64,000 nucleotides of DNA from Dendrocalamus latiflorus (taxonomy: Eukaryota; Streptophyta; Magnoliopsida; Poales; Poaceae), in NCBI GenBank assembly GCA_017311315.1, contig CM029617.1, positions 3,080,681-3,144,680 on the forward strand, given 5' to 3'. The translations under genes were made by a program, and so were the position numbers. The notes below the pieces were generated by a model. The model searched no databases, was not told where the DNA came from, and saw nothing but the letters and a program-made list of their open reading frames with translations. Positions 11,374-21,436 of this stretch are shown here, piece after piece (position 1 is the first letter of the stretch; each line of letters begins with the position of its first letter).

Positions 11374-12017
11374 CTAGGCTGCGGTCTTACACTTCCTTCC
11401 CCTTTTCTCTATCAAGGGCTTTCGCACCTTGTTGCTCCCAGCGTTGGCTTCACAGCCAGCGGAGCTCCCAGGTGGCTGAGTGACGTAGTTCTTACGGAGA
11501 ACTTTGTCCTGAGCCTCCGCAACTTGCATCATATCAATCAATTCGGCATATTTCTCATAGCCGTCTTGACAATAATTGTGTGCGGATTGTACTGCATTGG
11601 GGTGGAAGGGTTTTTTCAATCTTCTGTATTGGGGTACAAATCCTGTGCAAGGCAGAACTATTTTCCCTGACCGTCTTACCATTGACAAATCTCAGTCTGA
11701 TCCACTCTCGCTCTGCTTGAGGAAGAATGGTGTACTTTAGCCTCTTAAACCAGCTTCTTTAGTGCGGTCCAGAGTGCTAGCGCGCTCTTCTCCGCCATGT
11801 ACTCATTCTTGAGAGTGAGGCAGAGGTGGTGCCTGAGAAAATGAAGTGCCTGATCATTCTCTTTAGGCATGGGTTGGGCATCATTCAGTCCGCCAATCCC
11901 AATAGTCGCGCGGAGCTTCCTAGCTCCAAGTACAATATCGACATCGGATGCCTATGTCAGATAGTTTTGGCCATGCGGGGCCAGCTCCTCGAACTTCCAG
12001 TTCGTGATGCTAGTCAT
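11374..12017 (-). pseudogene. Copia gag (broken)
   Basis: A likely start ATG at 12015-12017 gives MTSITNWKFEELAPHGQNYLT, then a TAG where this family has Trp, then SDVDIVLGARKLRATIGIGG and QALHFLRHHLCLTLKNEYM. Another stop follows KKLV, and after a frameshift come KYTILPQAEREWIRLRF and YEKYAELIDMMQVAEAQDKVL, which match the helical region of Copia gag. At least two stops and one frameshift break it. Gag would form the virus-like particle. Confidence 0.75.
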
Positions 12018-13844
12018 CTAAATGTGTGTAAGTCTACTGTTGGTAGAAATGCACGGAATAATTTACTGCGGGTAAATAAATGGTACAAAAGGTTCTCATA
12101 ATGTCCCAGAATTTTCTATGCATTTTTCTATAATTTTACTGCTATTTTCAGTGATTAAAAGCAATTTAAACAATTACAATTAACCAAAAATAGTAAATAA
12201 ATACAGAAAATACAGAGAATAATAATGGCAGAAATAAATAAGCTTCAAATGCTAAAAATAATTCAAAATTCGGATTCCCGATGCCCTTTTATGCTAAAAT
12301 ATGAAATTTCAGCAAATTCTGTAATTCCAGGGGGTTTTTACGCAAAATTTCAGTTCAGAGAAAAATTCGCGCAATTTTCTGATTTACAGAGGGGTTTTCT
12401 GCAAAATTCTGGACCCATCCGTAAAACAGAGGGCCTATCGGCAATTTTCGGAACTACCGGGGCCTTTATGCAAAATTTCGGGGCTTATATTAGAAGGTTT
12501 AAGGGCTTCTTTGAAATATTCATCTTTTCGGAGGCCTTTTGTAAAATCACCGCCCCCCCTTTTTTTTTCCGGCCGGGCCTTTCCGGCCCGATTCTTTTCC
12601 TGGCCGAGTGGCCCATCCGCTCATCCGGCCCACTGGCCCATTTGGCCGGATGACTCCACGTGTGGGGTAGGGTTTCCCCCTTACCCCTTCACTTGGGTGG
12701 CGGCGGCAACAGCCCGGGCTGCTGACTCGGGCGGGCGCACACGGGCGGCGGGGCTGGCGCAGGGCGGCGGCGGTGCCGGCGCAGGGCGGCGGCGGGGCCG
12801 ATGCGTGGCGGAGCCGGCGCAAGGCGGCGCGGCACGGGCGACCATGCTGCGGCGCGAGGTGGAAGGCCGGGCGTCGCCATGCGGGGCGGCGCGTGAGACC
12901 GGTGGAGGCCGGCGAGCGAACTTCAAGGCGCGGGCCGTGCGGATGGGAGCCGGGCGCGTTCGGGCGCGGGGTGGAGGCCGGGCGCCGTGCGGGCGCGGGG
13001 TAGAGGCCGGGCGGCGGTGACGGCGCATTCGTGCACCGGTGAGGCGATGGCGGCCGGCGTGCTGGGCGCGTGCGGGCGCGGCAAGGCGACGGCGGCCAAG
13101 ACCTGGTGCGACGGTGGCGGACGAGCTCGGGTACAGCCTCGGGCTTCGAGCCTCGGGCACGGCGACCGGACGGGCTGCGGGCTGCGTGCCGACAGCGGCC
13201 TTTGCAGAGGCGCTCGTTGCCCAAGATCGTGCGGCGGCTGCGCCTCATGCGGGGCTGCGCCGGGGCTTCGGGCTCGGTGGTTGGGCCGGCGGGGAGGCTG
13301 CAGCGGCGTTTGCGCGTACGGGCGCGGGCGCGGGGAGGCAGACCATCGGCGACGCCATGCAAAGGAGCCAATGCTTCGGGCACGGCAACGGCCGAAGTTT
13401 GCGCGTGCAGGCGCATGGGCCAAAGTGACAGCGGTCGGGGTTCGCGCGTGCTGGCACGTGGACCGATGGCGGCATGAGGCCAACCGCATGCGGGCGGCGG
13501 GAGTCGGCCGACGGTGGGGACCGGCGGCTCCCTGGTGGCGTTAGGCCGATGCTTGTGTGTTTTTTTTCTTGTGCAATGGCTAAACAGAGATCTTGCAGGA
13601 TCAAATTAGACATGCAAAAATTTCAAGCCATCCAAGGCGAGCTCTGGCGACTGGTGGTGCTGTTACATGCGGCGGCCATGCAGGGCCGAATCATGCAATT
13701 TTTTCGTGCCATGGTCATGCAGGACCGAACAGAGGAGGATGCAAAATTTTCCTTGTGCATTCTTTTCTCATGTAATTTCTGAATAGAAATTCGATGCAGA
13801 ATCCAACAAATTCATGCAGAAATTTTTCGTTTCCAATCTATGAT

Positions 13845-14052
13845 GCAATCAACATCTACCCCGTTTCGCAATCTACCGATCGACATTGTGCCGGCGATTT
13901 CAGATCTGCTCGCGGTAGATTTAGGGCGGATTTGCATCGTTCTACAGTGCAATCAACATCTACCCCGTTTCACAATCTACCGATCGGCATTGTGCCGGCG
14001 ACTTCAAGTCTGCTCGCGGTAGATTAGGGTGGATTTGCACCATAGAATTTCA
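13845..14052. repeat. 104-bp tandem duplication in the Copia leader
   Basis: The phrase GCAATCAACATCTACCCCG recurs at 13845 and 13949. Both units continue through CAATCTACCGATCG and GCTCGCGGTAGATT, with about ten differences. Confidence 0.85.
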
Positions 14053-14142
14053 ATCTAGAACGCGAAAAGAAAATACAGATTCAAAAGCGATCTAGAAAAT
14101 TCAATCTGTGCTTCGATGATTACCTCGTTCACCGGAGCGAAG

Positions 14143-14156
14143 TCGTGCTGATAACG
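14143..14156 (-). promoter_or_regulatory. Candidate primer-binding site
   Basis: Immediately inside the 5' LTR the minus strand reads CGTTATCAGCACGA. The TATCAG core resembles initiator-methionine tRNA primer sites, but the match is partial and the priming tRNA is uncertain. Confidence 0.4.
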
Positions 14157-14392
14157 TGTTGAGAAACCGTCGCTGGCGACCAGTCCGAACGATTCCTCTG
14201 CTTAGAACAAGAACAAATCAATCACAGAGAGAATAGATTGAACACACAGAGAGATAGAGAGAACTCCCGGTCTTTCTTTATTGCTTTTCTTTCATGCGTA
14301 CATAATGAGGGGGGTATGGCTCTCTATTTATAGTCTACGGTGGAGTGCCCAATTAGATCAGGACTCTTGGATAGAGTCCAAGTTTCCTAACA
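14157..14392 (-). repeat. 5' LTR of the Copia element
   Basis: 236 bp, TGTTGAGAAACC to TTTCCTAACA as written on the plus strand, nearly identical to 6980-7223. A minus-strand TATAAATA at 14325-14332 is the likely element promoter. Confidence 0.93.
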
Positions 14393-14397
14393 GTTGC
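14393..14397. repeat. 5-bp target-site duplication, right copy
   Basis: GTTGC, identical to 6975-6979. Confidence 0.9.
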
Positions 14398-14476
14398 GTT
14401 GCATTGCATGGGCCAACCGCGCTTCGGTGCCCTGCCCTACCGGCGGCTGTCTCGCGGCAGAGGCCATACGGATAGC

Positions 14477-15481
14477 AGCGGATCTAGAAATTTCGAAATA
14501 GATATTTAAAGTTACAAAAAATTACTCAATAAAAATATAAAGGTCCATAATAGTAAAAATTAAAGTATAATTATTCGTACTACATACAACAACTGAAATA
14601 ATACAAAATCAAACATATAGATATACCAAAGATCATATTAACAACTGACATATTGAATGTGTGGGATACTTCAAGATAACTGGATGAATTATCAGAAATC
14701 ATGACTACTAAAATGAACTAACACAAGATAGACTATGTGAAGTTGTGAAAGCAGTGGTAAATCAATATGCACAGAAGAAATCAAATAAATAATTCTTACA
14801 TGTCCCTTTAGAACTGTCTCTCAAGGCAATTGTAAATTTGGTCATAACAGGTCTTGGAAAAGAGGCAAACGACATACATTACACTTTACAAGAGAACTGG
14901 CCAATTTTGGAAATAAAAAAAAACAACATTGCTGATGAATGGAATCTAATGAAAGCTATGATTTCTTCTAGTTTTCGTTGGCGTAAGCAAGTTATCCAGT
15001 TTCTGATGGTGGACTTCTACTCTGCCCTCGTCCCACTTATCTACTACAATTCACATGGTCAATTCTCTTAACTACTGCAGAAACTGAGAAATATATTGGA
15101 TCATGTTTGTAACACATTTGCAGCAAATGGTGCTAATTTAGGAGTCGCAGTGTCCAGTGGCTATATTTCTCTACGAGAGTAGAGATCAATTGCATAACCA
15201 AACATCCATTACTCCATTTCCAAGTATTGCCATATACTCCCGAGTTAGGGTTAAGGTTGAGTCGCTGAGAGTAGGAGAGATGAGGAGGATTGGAGGAAGA
15301 CCGAAGACGGCGCAGGCGTGAGGCATCCGACTCCGAGTCGACTCGAATCTCGAGAACTAATCAGCACAAGTGGGCCGTTTGGCCGTTCGGGCGTGGGAGG
15401 CAAGCACGGGCCATTCGCCGTGGATCAGTCGGCCCGAGCTACTTCTCCACTTTAAATTCTTTCATTTAAACCCAATTACTA

Positions 15482-15512
<31 letters not shown>

Positions 15513-15613
15513 TAAATGTATATGTATATATATTATACGTAATGTATAGTAGATTTTTAGCAAAAAATTTTAGGTATTCAGCTGAATACTTATGAATTAC
15601 TGTAGGTCCGTCT
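14477..15613 (-). mobile_element. hAT-like DNA transposon remnant
   Basis: The minus strand starts CAGAGACGGACC at about 15612, followed by TATTCAGCTGAATACC. The other end on the plus strand starts CAGCGGATCTAG at about 14477. CAG-x-GGCGGA-type ends are common in grass hAT elements, and a terminus of the same family recurs at 61778-61854. Flanks TACGGATA and TACGGGCG could be a decayed 8-bp duplication. A 77-residue plus-strand frame (14838-15071) has no domain I can name, so the element is non-autonomous. Confidence 0.5.
15482..15513. repeat. Compound (TA)n(CA)n microsatellite
   Basis: An alternating TA run passes directly into CACACACACA inside the hAT-like remnant. Confidence 0.9.
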
Positions 15614-16130
15614 CTGTGTACGGGCGTGAACAGTGAGCTGGGAGGAGGGGGATGGCCACTGGGCCATGAATGCGAGGTGGAGTAGCTCGGGAGAGTCGCC
15701 GCGATCGGTCTGCGTCGATCGGTCGATGACGACGAGGAGACTTCTTTTCCGTGCGCGCGCGCGTATTTCGGTGCGGGGGGCGACAGGTCGGCCGCGCAAA
15801 GGCAAAAGGGCAGATCCGGCCTGGTTCAGGCCTCACGCCGCGCGGTGCCGCAGGGCTTGGATTCTTGGGGTTTTCGGTGCGTGGACTTCGGTAGTCACGT
15901 ACGTTACGTACGTGGCTGTGTTGCGAGCGTTTCTTGGGGGTTTTCACGTTTACAAGGACTTGTTTCTTCGTCTTTTCCTGTTTGGTCGGTCGGTCAGAAG
16001 GCCTTTTGACAAACGTGACACGCGATGTGACAGCCATTTCAGATGGATCCCTTGCGCTAGTCGAGTGCTATATATCTGCCATTCAGATCGATGCCAGATA
16101 CGGTGAATTTCGTCCATCTTTCAGGGAGAA
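15614..16130. other. GC-rich stretch without a supported gene
   Basis: Overlapping frames on both strands (157 residues plus, 146 minus) show no recognisable domain. The minus frame is Arg and Pro-rich. Treated as non-coding. Confidence 0.4.
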
Positions 16131-16912
16131 ATCTTTTTTTGATAAAGGATATAAAATCCGGCCTCTATATCTATGAAAGATATACACAGCCAAAAGTTAC
16201 ACGAACTCTTAAGCTCAAAGCCTCAAAACTAAGGTACATAAAACAACATGAAAGATAGCTTAAGGACTACGAAAAGAACTAGAAAGGCTAAACTTCAGCA
16301 CTTTTGCTCCGTCCTTGCTTACAACCAAGCCCCTAACCTCATCCGATCGAGCCACCCAAACTTCGGTCTGCTTTGCGTGAAGATAGACCTCCGAGGCGAC
16401 GTCTCCAAGAAAGCGACGAGAGTCACCGACGCCGCCCGCCTCACCGAGGCAAGGCTTTCACCTGGAGATCAGTACACATGAGAGCTATGTAGTGCCACGA
16501 CACACCTCAAGGAAGGATAATGGCGCCCGAAGGCGTCATTGATGTCGAGACCGGTAAGATCACCGGCAAGACTTTCGCCAGCACCTCCACAGCACCCCAC
16601 ACACTACCCACACACAAAATAGACCGCCACCAACACTCCGGGGCCCTACACGCCTCAAGGCCATGGCATAGCCACCCTTGAACTCCACAACGAGCCGCTT
16701 CCCGCAACGTCCGCCATTGTAGAGATCACTAAGCGACGTCTAAGCACCACCACTGAGCAGATCCAGAGACATGAGCCACAGATCAAACCTACCGCAACAC
16801 TAGCGGAATAGCTCCACCAATTCGGTAAACAAAAAACAAAAGATTCCTCATTTCTTCTTTCTGTTGATGGATCTGTCGGGACTCCAGGCTCCAATGCTCG
16901 ACCACAGTTGAA
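16131..16912 (-). mobile_element. Possible LINE 3' fragment
   Basis: Read on the minus strand, the block ends CCTTTATCAAAAAAAGA at about 16133-16148, like the TTTATC-A tail of plant non-LTR elements. Upstream are short interrupted frames that I could not match to a reverse transcriptase. Classification rests on the tail only. Confidence 0.3.
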
Positions 16913-16917
16913 TCTGA

Positions 16918-17200
16918 GTCCCCGTTTATTTTAGCTTGAGTTTCTGGTTTCTAACTTTTTTTTCACTATTTATAAATTTTGTTTTTTATGAACTTTTGAC
17001 TTTTTTGAGCTTTTTTGCCAGTTCTTTTTTTCCCATATTTATTTGCGTTGTCTATGATGAGCTAACGTATTTTTTCTATTTTTAAATTTAATTATGCCAA
17101 ATAAGCCACCTTTAATTACAGTATAATTTTAGCTAGTTACAATGTAATTTTAGTCATAAAACACTATTTTTCAATCCAATCGAGCATGACGTAATTTGGA
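16918..17200 (-). mobile_element. MITE fragment related to the 2393-2934 element
   Basis: Phrases such as TTTTTTTCACTATTTATAA and GAGCTTTTTTGCCAGTTC are near reverse complements of the interior of the 2393-2934 MITE (GAATAGTGAAAAATAAGCC, GAACCGGCAAAAAAGCTC). The ends are not clear. Confidence 0.45.
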
Positions 17201-18026
17201 AGGTGTACTATTGTACTTGTTTCTTTCTTGCTGTCACTGGCAGCCGGTGATTGGGCTGACTGATGTGCACTGTTGGGAACATCACTCAATTTCCAGAAGC
17301 GATGTGTACGTGTGATGAATAACCTTTTTCTTTCTTTGCGAGGTTGGGTTTTTTTCTACTGATTGTGATTTGTGGTTGTGGTTATAATTTTTGATTTTAA
17401 TATAAGTATTTATGTAAACAAGTTAAATCTCGATAAATTGATAAGTTGTTTTAAAAATATTGTTCCAATAAGATGTTTTGGAAGAAGGGCTGGAATGCAT
17501 GACAATTTATCAAATTTTCAAGAACTATTTCACTTTACCTTTTTGTCGGCAGGTAAGCAGTAAAATCCAGTTCACGGCAAGATTACAGGCCTATGCAGTA
17601 GCGCATTCAGATCGACATGAAATGGTGTACAGTCCAGGTCCCCAGGAAATAGTCAGGTCACCAATTAATAAGAAGCGCAGCTAGTTCTTCCAAGCTGCAA
17701 CCATCGTTAATCATTGATCATCAATTGGTCGATTGATCAGAGCACCTAATCGATCGACCGCTAGCTAATCATCTGCACGGCAGGCACCGTCGCCGCAGGA
17801 ATTTCTCAGACGTGACGTGTGATTTGCAGCTCGAACTAACGCCAGCCAAGCCACCCTAAGGAGTTGACGCTTCAAACATCCACAGCTAAACTAAACATCC
17901 AACTGAATTGAAAATACCCGAACATAATAGTAAGTGACGGTCACAGTTCCAATCGAGTGGGATGGGAGGGGAGCACAACTGCACAAGCTAGCAGTCGTCG
18001 AGCACACGGCCGTAGCACACGGCCGT
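17201..18026. other. Intergenic, no gene seen
   Basis: No credible frame, RNA or repeat boundary. A short duplication of GCACACGGCCGTA lies near 18003-18025. Confidence 0.4.
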
Positions 18027-18840
18027 GTTCACGTGGACGTCACTTTATGGTTGTAATGAGTAATTATTTTTTAATTTAGAGAATTTACGTAGTTTAAATT
18101 TAGTTTTCGAGAGTTTGTAATTTATCAGTTGTCTTCTTCTGGTCTCACGGGTATAGGGGGCTACTGGCAGATCGGCCAGGCGATGGTTAGACTGATATAG
18201 AAGTTGCAATCTGACCAGCCAACGACAGCCTAACAGGCGGTTAGCTGTTGGTTTGATCGGCCATGGTAGCGGTCATACTGGGGTTGTAGTGCAACCAGGA
18301 AATAGCAAGTGGTAGCTATTTTCCAGTGAGGGTGTTGTCGAGTGATAAGCTGAGGGAGGTGACGGTATGACTAGTTTTTGGTTGGCGGTCATACCGACCG
18401 AGGTGCGAGAGGTCTGACCAGCTTAGTGGACACGGTCTAATTATTCCCCTGTTCCTAGGTGGAGGTCACTCCATAGTTGTGACGAGTAATTGACTTTTTG
18501 TTCAGAGAGTTTGCGTAGTTTGACTTTGATTTTTGAAAGTTTGCAATTTATTAGTTGCCTTCTTTTGCTGGCGATTTGACTGGCATAGAGGCCGTGGTCA
18601 GATCGGTATTTAAGCCACGGTCTGATCGGCCAAGGGATGGTGGTTTGACCGATAGTTAGCCATGGTCTGAATGTTCCCTTGTTCCCGAGGTGGAATGGGG
18701 CGATCAGACCGTCCTAGGCTTGGTGGTCTGATAGGGTGCAACTGTTGGTCAGACCGGCCTAGGCTTGGCTGTATTACCGGTTGCTGACGGCCTTGCTGGT
18801 TTGAGCTATGTTGGTTGAGTGTGGGCATGACATGGGTACC
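18027..18840. repeat. Degenerate direct repeats with GGTCTGACCGG-like motifs
   Basis: About 120 bp starting at 18027 (GGACGTCACTTTATGGTTGT...) recurs diverged at 18451 (GGAGGTCACTCCATAGTTGT...), a spacing near 427 bp. A shorter third piece lies at 18681. Between them many copies of GGTCTGACCGG/GGTCAGACCGG-like motifs occur. This is typical of LTR or CACTA subterminal repeats in grasses. The parent element is not identified. Confidence 0.55.
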
Positions 18841-19035
18841 GTTGCTTAGGTGCATACATTTTGTATGGTGCATTATATAGATTAATTATGTCAATTGATG
18901 ATTTTGTGTATTGTGCGGTGCTACCTGGCAATTTGCTTATTGTTGTTGATTTGTATGACTCCAAAGCTGTGCATAGCGAGGAGGATACGACCGGGACTAA
19001 GCTAGAAGAGCTTAGGTCCCTTTGCCAAGCAGTTG

Positions 19036-19365
19036 GAGGCACCTGAGTTCGACAAGCGGTCAGAGATGTCCAACTTCGACAAGCGGTCGAAGGCGTCCGT
19101 CTTCGACATGCGGTTAGAGGTGTCTGAGTTTGAGCAGTGGTCGGAGGTGTCCAACTTCGAGAAGTAGTCGGAGGCGTCCAACTTCGACGAGTAGTCAGAG
19201 GCATCCGTTTTCAACCAGTGGTCGGAGGCGTCCGAGTTCGACAAGCAATCGACGACGCTCATGTACGGCAAGCAGTCATAAATGGCCAGGTATTGAGGAC
19301 AATCAATGACGTTCGAGTATGATGAACGATCAACAATGTGCAAGCATAGCCAGTTATCATAAGCG
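19036..19365. repeat. 27-bp minisatellite, about 12 degenerate units
   Basis: Units follow the pattern TCC-xxCTTCGACAAGCGGTCG-GAGGCG with a 27-bp period and decay toward the right. On the minus strand this gives repeating nine-residue units such as SKLDASDYF, which keeps a long frame (19002-19514) open. The frame has no flanking domain and is explained by the repeat. Confidence 0.85.
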
Positions 19366-20790
19366 GCCAAGTACCAAGGTGCTTGGGGGCCCCCGAGCAT
19401 GGTAGGTGAAACACCAAGACTGCAAGGGCAAGACAACCTCGCTAGACTGGAGCGGTGGTCGACGATGTCGCATGTCTTAGGCGTCGAGAGAGTCCATGTG
19501 AGTAGCACCATCAACCTTGCCTTGTGGAGTTGTCATCATATAGAGGTACAAGTGGGACAAACCTAGTACATGACGGATCGTCATAGCCACATAGCTTGGC
19601 TGGGGCACGCGCCACATGTAAGAGTAGGGGACTTCGTGCTTTAAGCCCATAGGATCGAAGAGCGATCAACAATGGCGAGCTTCAAGGTACTTAAATGACG
19701 GTACTATCAGCCGTGACCATGGCATCTGGCAATCTTCCCGACACGTCGCCATCGATTGACATGCAAGATGGCTAAATAGCAGACAAAGAGAAAAAGGGAT
19801 GTTCTTTACCGTCCTGAGCATGGTACACCATGACTTGAGCTTGTACGGATTGCTTCCTTGGGTTCCTCTGCCTTCTCCTCCTTCTGACCGTGAATCGTTT
19901 CCATGTATGCCTTCTGTGTGTTTGTATGCTAATGGGGTGTCTCCTTATTCGTCTCTGTCTAGCCTTCTTCTCTCTGAGTCTGTCAGAGTTCTGACCATCT
20001 ATGTGTGTCGGTGTGTGCCCTTCTCTTCTCCTACTGGGTCTCCTTTTATAGGCACGAGCAAGGGCCGCCAGCAACGTATGCGGCTCCCACACGGTGCTAA
20101 TCATTCCTTGATTTTGGGATCGAAGTACTTATCCAACGCTAAAACTTTCCTTCCAAACCTTTGCTTTCTCTGTCAAAAAAGATCTGATGAGAAATACTTC
20201 CATAAAATAGAGATACGGTGTAATTATCTTTCCGTTGTAAATACGGTTCACCCAGAACAAATCTCTTCCTTCTATCTTAGTGTATAAGATGCCATTAGTT
20301 CGCCGTGCATGACGCTACGCTGCATCGACTGTTGGAATCGATTTTGGTTGTTGATAAAATTCTCATGTGTATAGTCATGCATCGAGTACTCAGTGTTTCT
20401 GAATGTCGTGTAAGAGTCAAAGGCATTGGAGTTAGCGAATAGTCAAAGACTCGATCGCAATCATTAGTCAAACTGCGTAGCGAACCAGTCGTAGCAGTCT
20501 TCGGGTCCACAATATAGTACTCGTAAGTTATGACATCGTGGTCGGCAAGCCATGGTCAAAGTAACGTGGTCGAGGACCCACGAACTCGAGGGCGATCTTG
20601 ATGCATGCGCATCGCGATCGGGCGGTGATGTGCAGCCGTACAAGGCGCGACGCGTTAACGTGTTGTTTCATGACCCGGTTTCCAAGAAATTAAATCATGT
20701 ACATACCAAAGTTCTTTCTCTAAACATGCAAATTTTTATTTACTTTAACTTGATATATTTACACAAAAACTCATCAAACAGGACGCTACA
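19366..20790 (-). mobile_element. LTR-like block with a minus-strand promoter
   Basis: Minus-strand TATAAAA at 20044-20050, followed downstream by a CT/GA-rich leader-like stretch (19800-20000), looks like an LTR U3/R/U5 arrangement. It may form one degenerate LTR with the repeats at 18027-19365. TG...CA ends and a target duplication were searched for and not found, so the limits are approximate. Confidence 0.35.
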
Positions 20791-21194
20791 TTACCCCGCA
20801 TCCACCACATTGAGAAACCTGAGAAGTGAACACTCGAGTGGCCTCAGTACTTGAGCTTTGCACGTCGGTGAACCGGTTCTTTCCAGGTTGCTACGTGCCT
20901 TTTCGGTGGACGGAAACTTTGCCGGGCATCGCGCGCCGACACGGCCTGCCGCCACGTACGTGGGTACGAGTGTACGACAGGTGGTGCTGGAGCGGCTGTG
21001 CGAAAGCAAGGCGCACGCAGTTGCAGCGAACCAGGAAAGCACGTCGCAGCGAACCAGGAAAGCACGTCGCAACAATATGGGGTCCCGACCCTGCACTGCA
21101 CTGCATCTGCATGCACAAGAAAAACTTTTTCGCTAGCTCAGCTTATCGTCTCATCTCGTCTTTCCTTCGCTGTTCATCGATGCATGCAGTGATC
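20791..21194. other. Intergenic with a short 23-bp tandem repeat
   Basis: GCAGCGAACCAGGAAAGCAC plus GTC occurs twice in tandem at 21023-21068. Frames in this stretch extend through the repeat and show no domain. Confidence 0.45.
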
Positions 21195-21377
21195 GAGCTG
21201 AGCAGCCAGTAGTGAGTGACGCATCAGTAGATGGCTCTGCCCATGGCCGAATCCACCGGTAGGTTTTGTAACGTTCCTATTTCCAGAGCTGAGCAGCCAG
21301 TAGTGAGTGACGCATCAGTGCATGGCCTTGCCCGTGGGCAAATCCACCGGGAAGGTTTTGCAACGCTCCTATTTCTG
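21195..21377. repeat. 91-bp tandem duplication
   Basis: GAGCTGAGCAGCCAGTAGTG starts at 21195 and again at 21286. Both units run through ATCCACCGG and CTCCTATTTC/TTCCTATTTC with scattered differences. Confidence 0.85.
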
Positions 21378-21436
21378 TAGCCACTAGTAATCTCCACAAT
21401 TACTCAAGACTGTTCAGTTATGGAGTACTGTACATG

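Larger units (their letters stand above)
12018..14156 (-). other. Long untranslated leader of the Copia element
   Basis: About 2.1 kb between the 5' LTR and gag. 12100-12540 is AT-rich. 12545-13540 is extremely GC-rich, and its long frames on both strands are compositional (Arg, Pro, Ala, Gly). 13600-13790 repeats ATGCAG/ATGCAA motifs. 13845-14052 is a 104-bp tandem duplication. No protein domain is recognisable. Such a long GC-rich leader is unusual for Copia and may be acquired sequence. Confidence 0.6.
6980..14392 (-). mobile_element. Complete but coding-defective Ty1/Copia retrotransposon, minus strand
   Basis: A 7413-bp element bounded by LTRs at 6980-7223 and 14157-14392 and flanked by the 5-bp duplication GTTGC. 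Going 5' to 3' on the minus strand it holds: 5' LTR, candidate primer site, GC-rich leader of about 2.1 kb, gag, protease, integrase, reverse transcriptase, RNase H, polypurine tract, 3' LTR. Integrase before reverse transcriptase defines the Copia superfamily. The two LTRs differ by one substitution (A/G in GATAGAAAG versus GATAGAGAG) and one 8-bp indel (AATCACAG), so insertion was recent. All reading frames carry stops or frameshifts, so it cannot encode its own machinery. Confidence 0.93.

Noticed and set aside
12547..13544. Several 100-290-codon frames on both strands
   Set aside because: All lie in the GC-rich Copia leader, use Arg, Pro, Ala and Gly almost only, and overlap each other. 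No motif was found.
15633..16106. 157-codon plus and 146-codon minus frames
   Set aside because: Mutually overlapping, no domain, no splice or promoter support.
20781..20795. LTR end CTACA followed by TTACC as a target duplication
   Set aside because: No TTACC followed by TG was found to the left, so the LTR boundary could not be confirmed.
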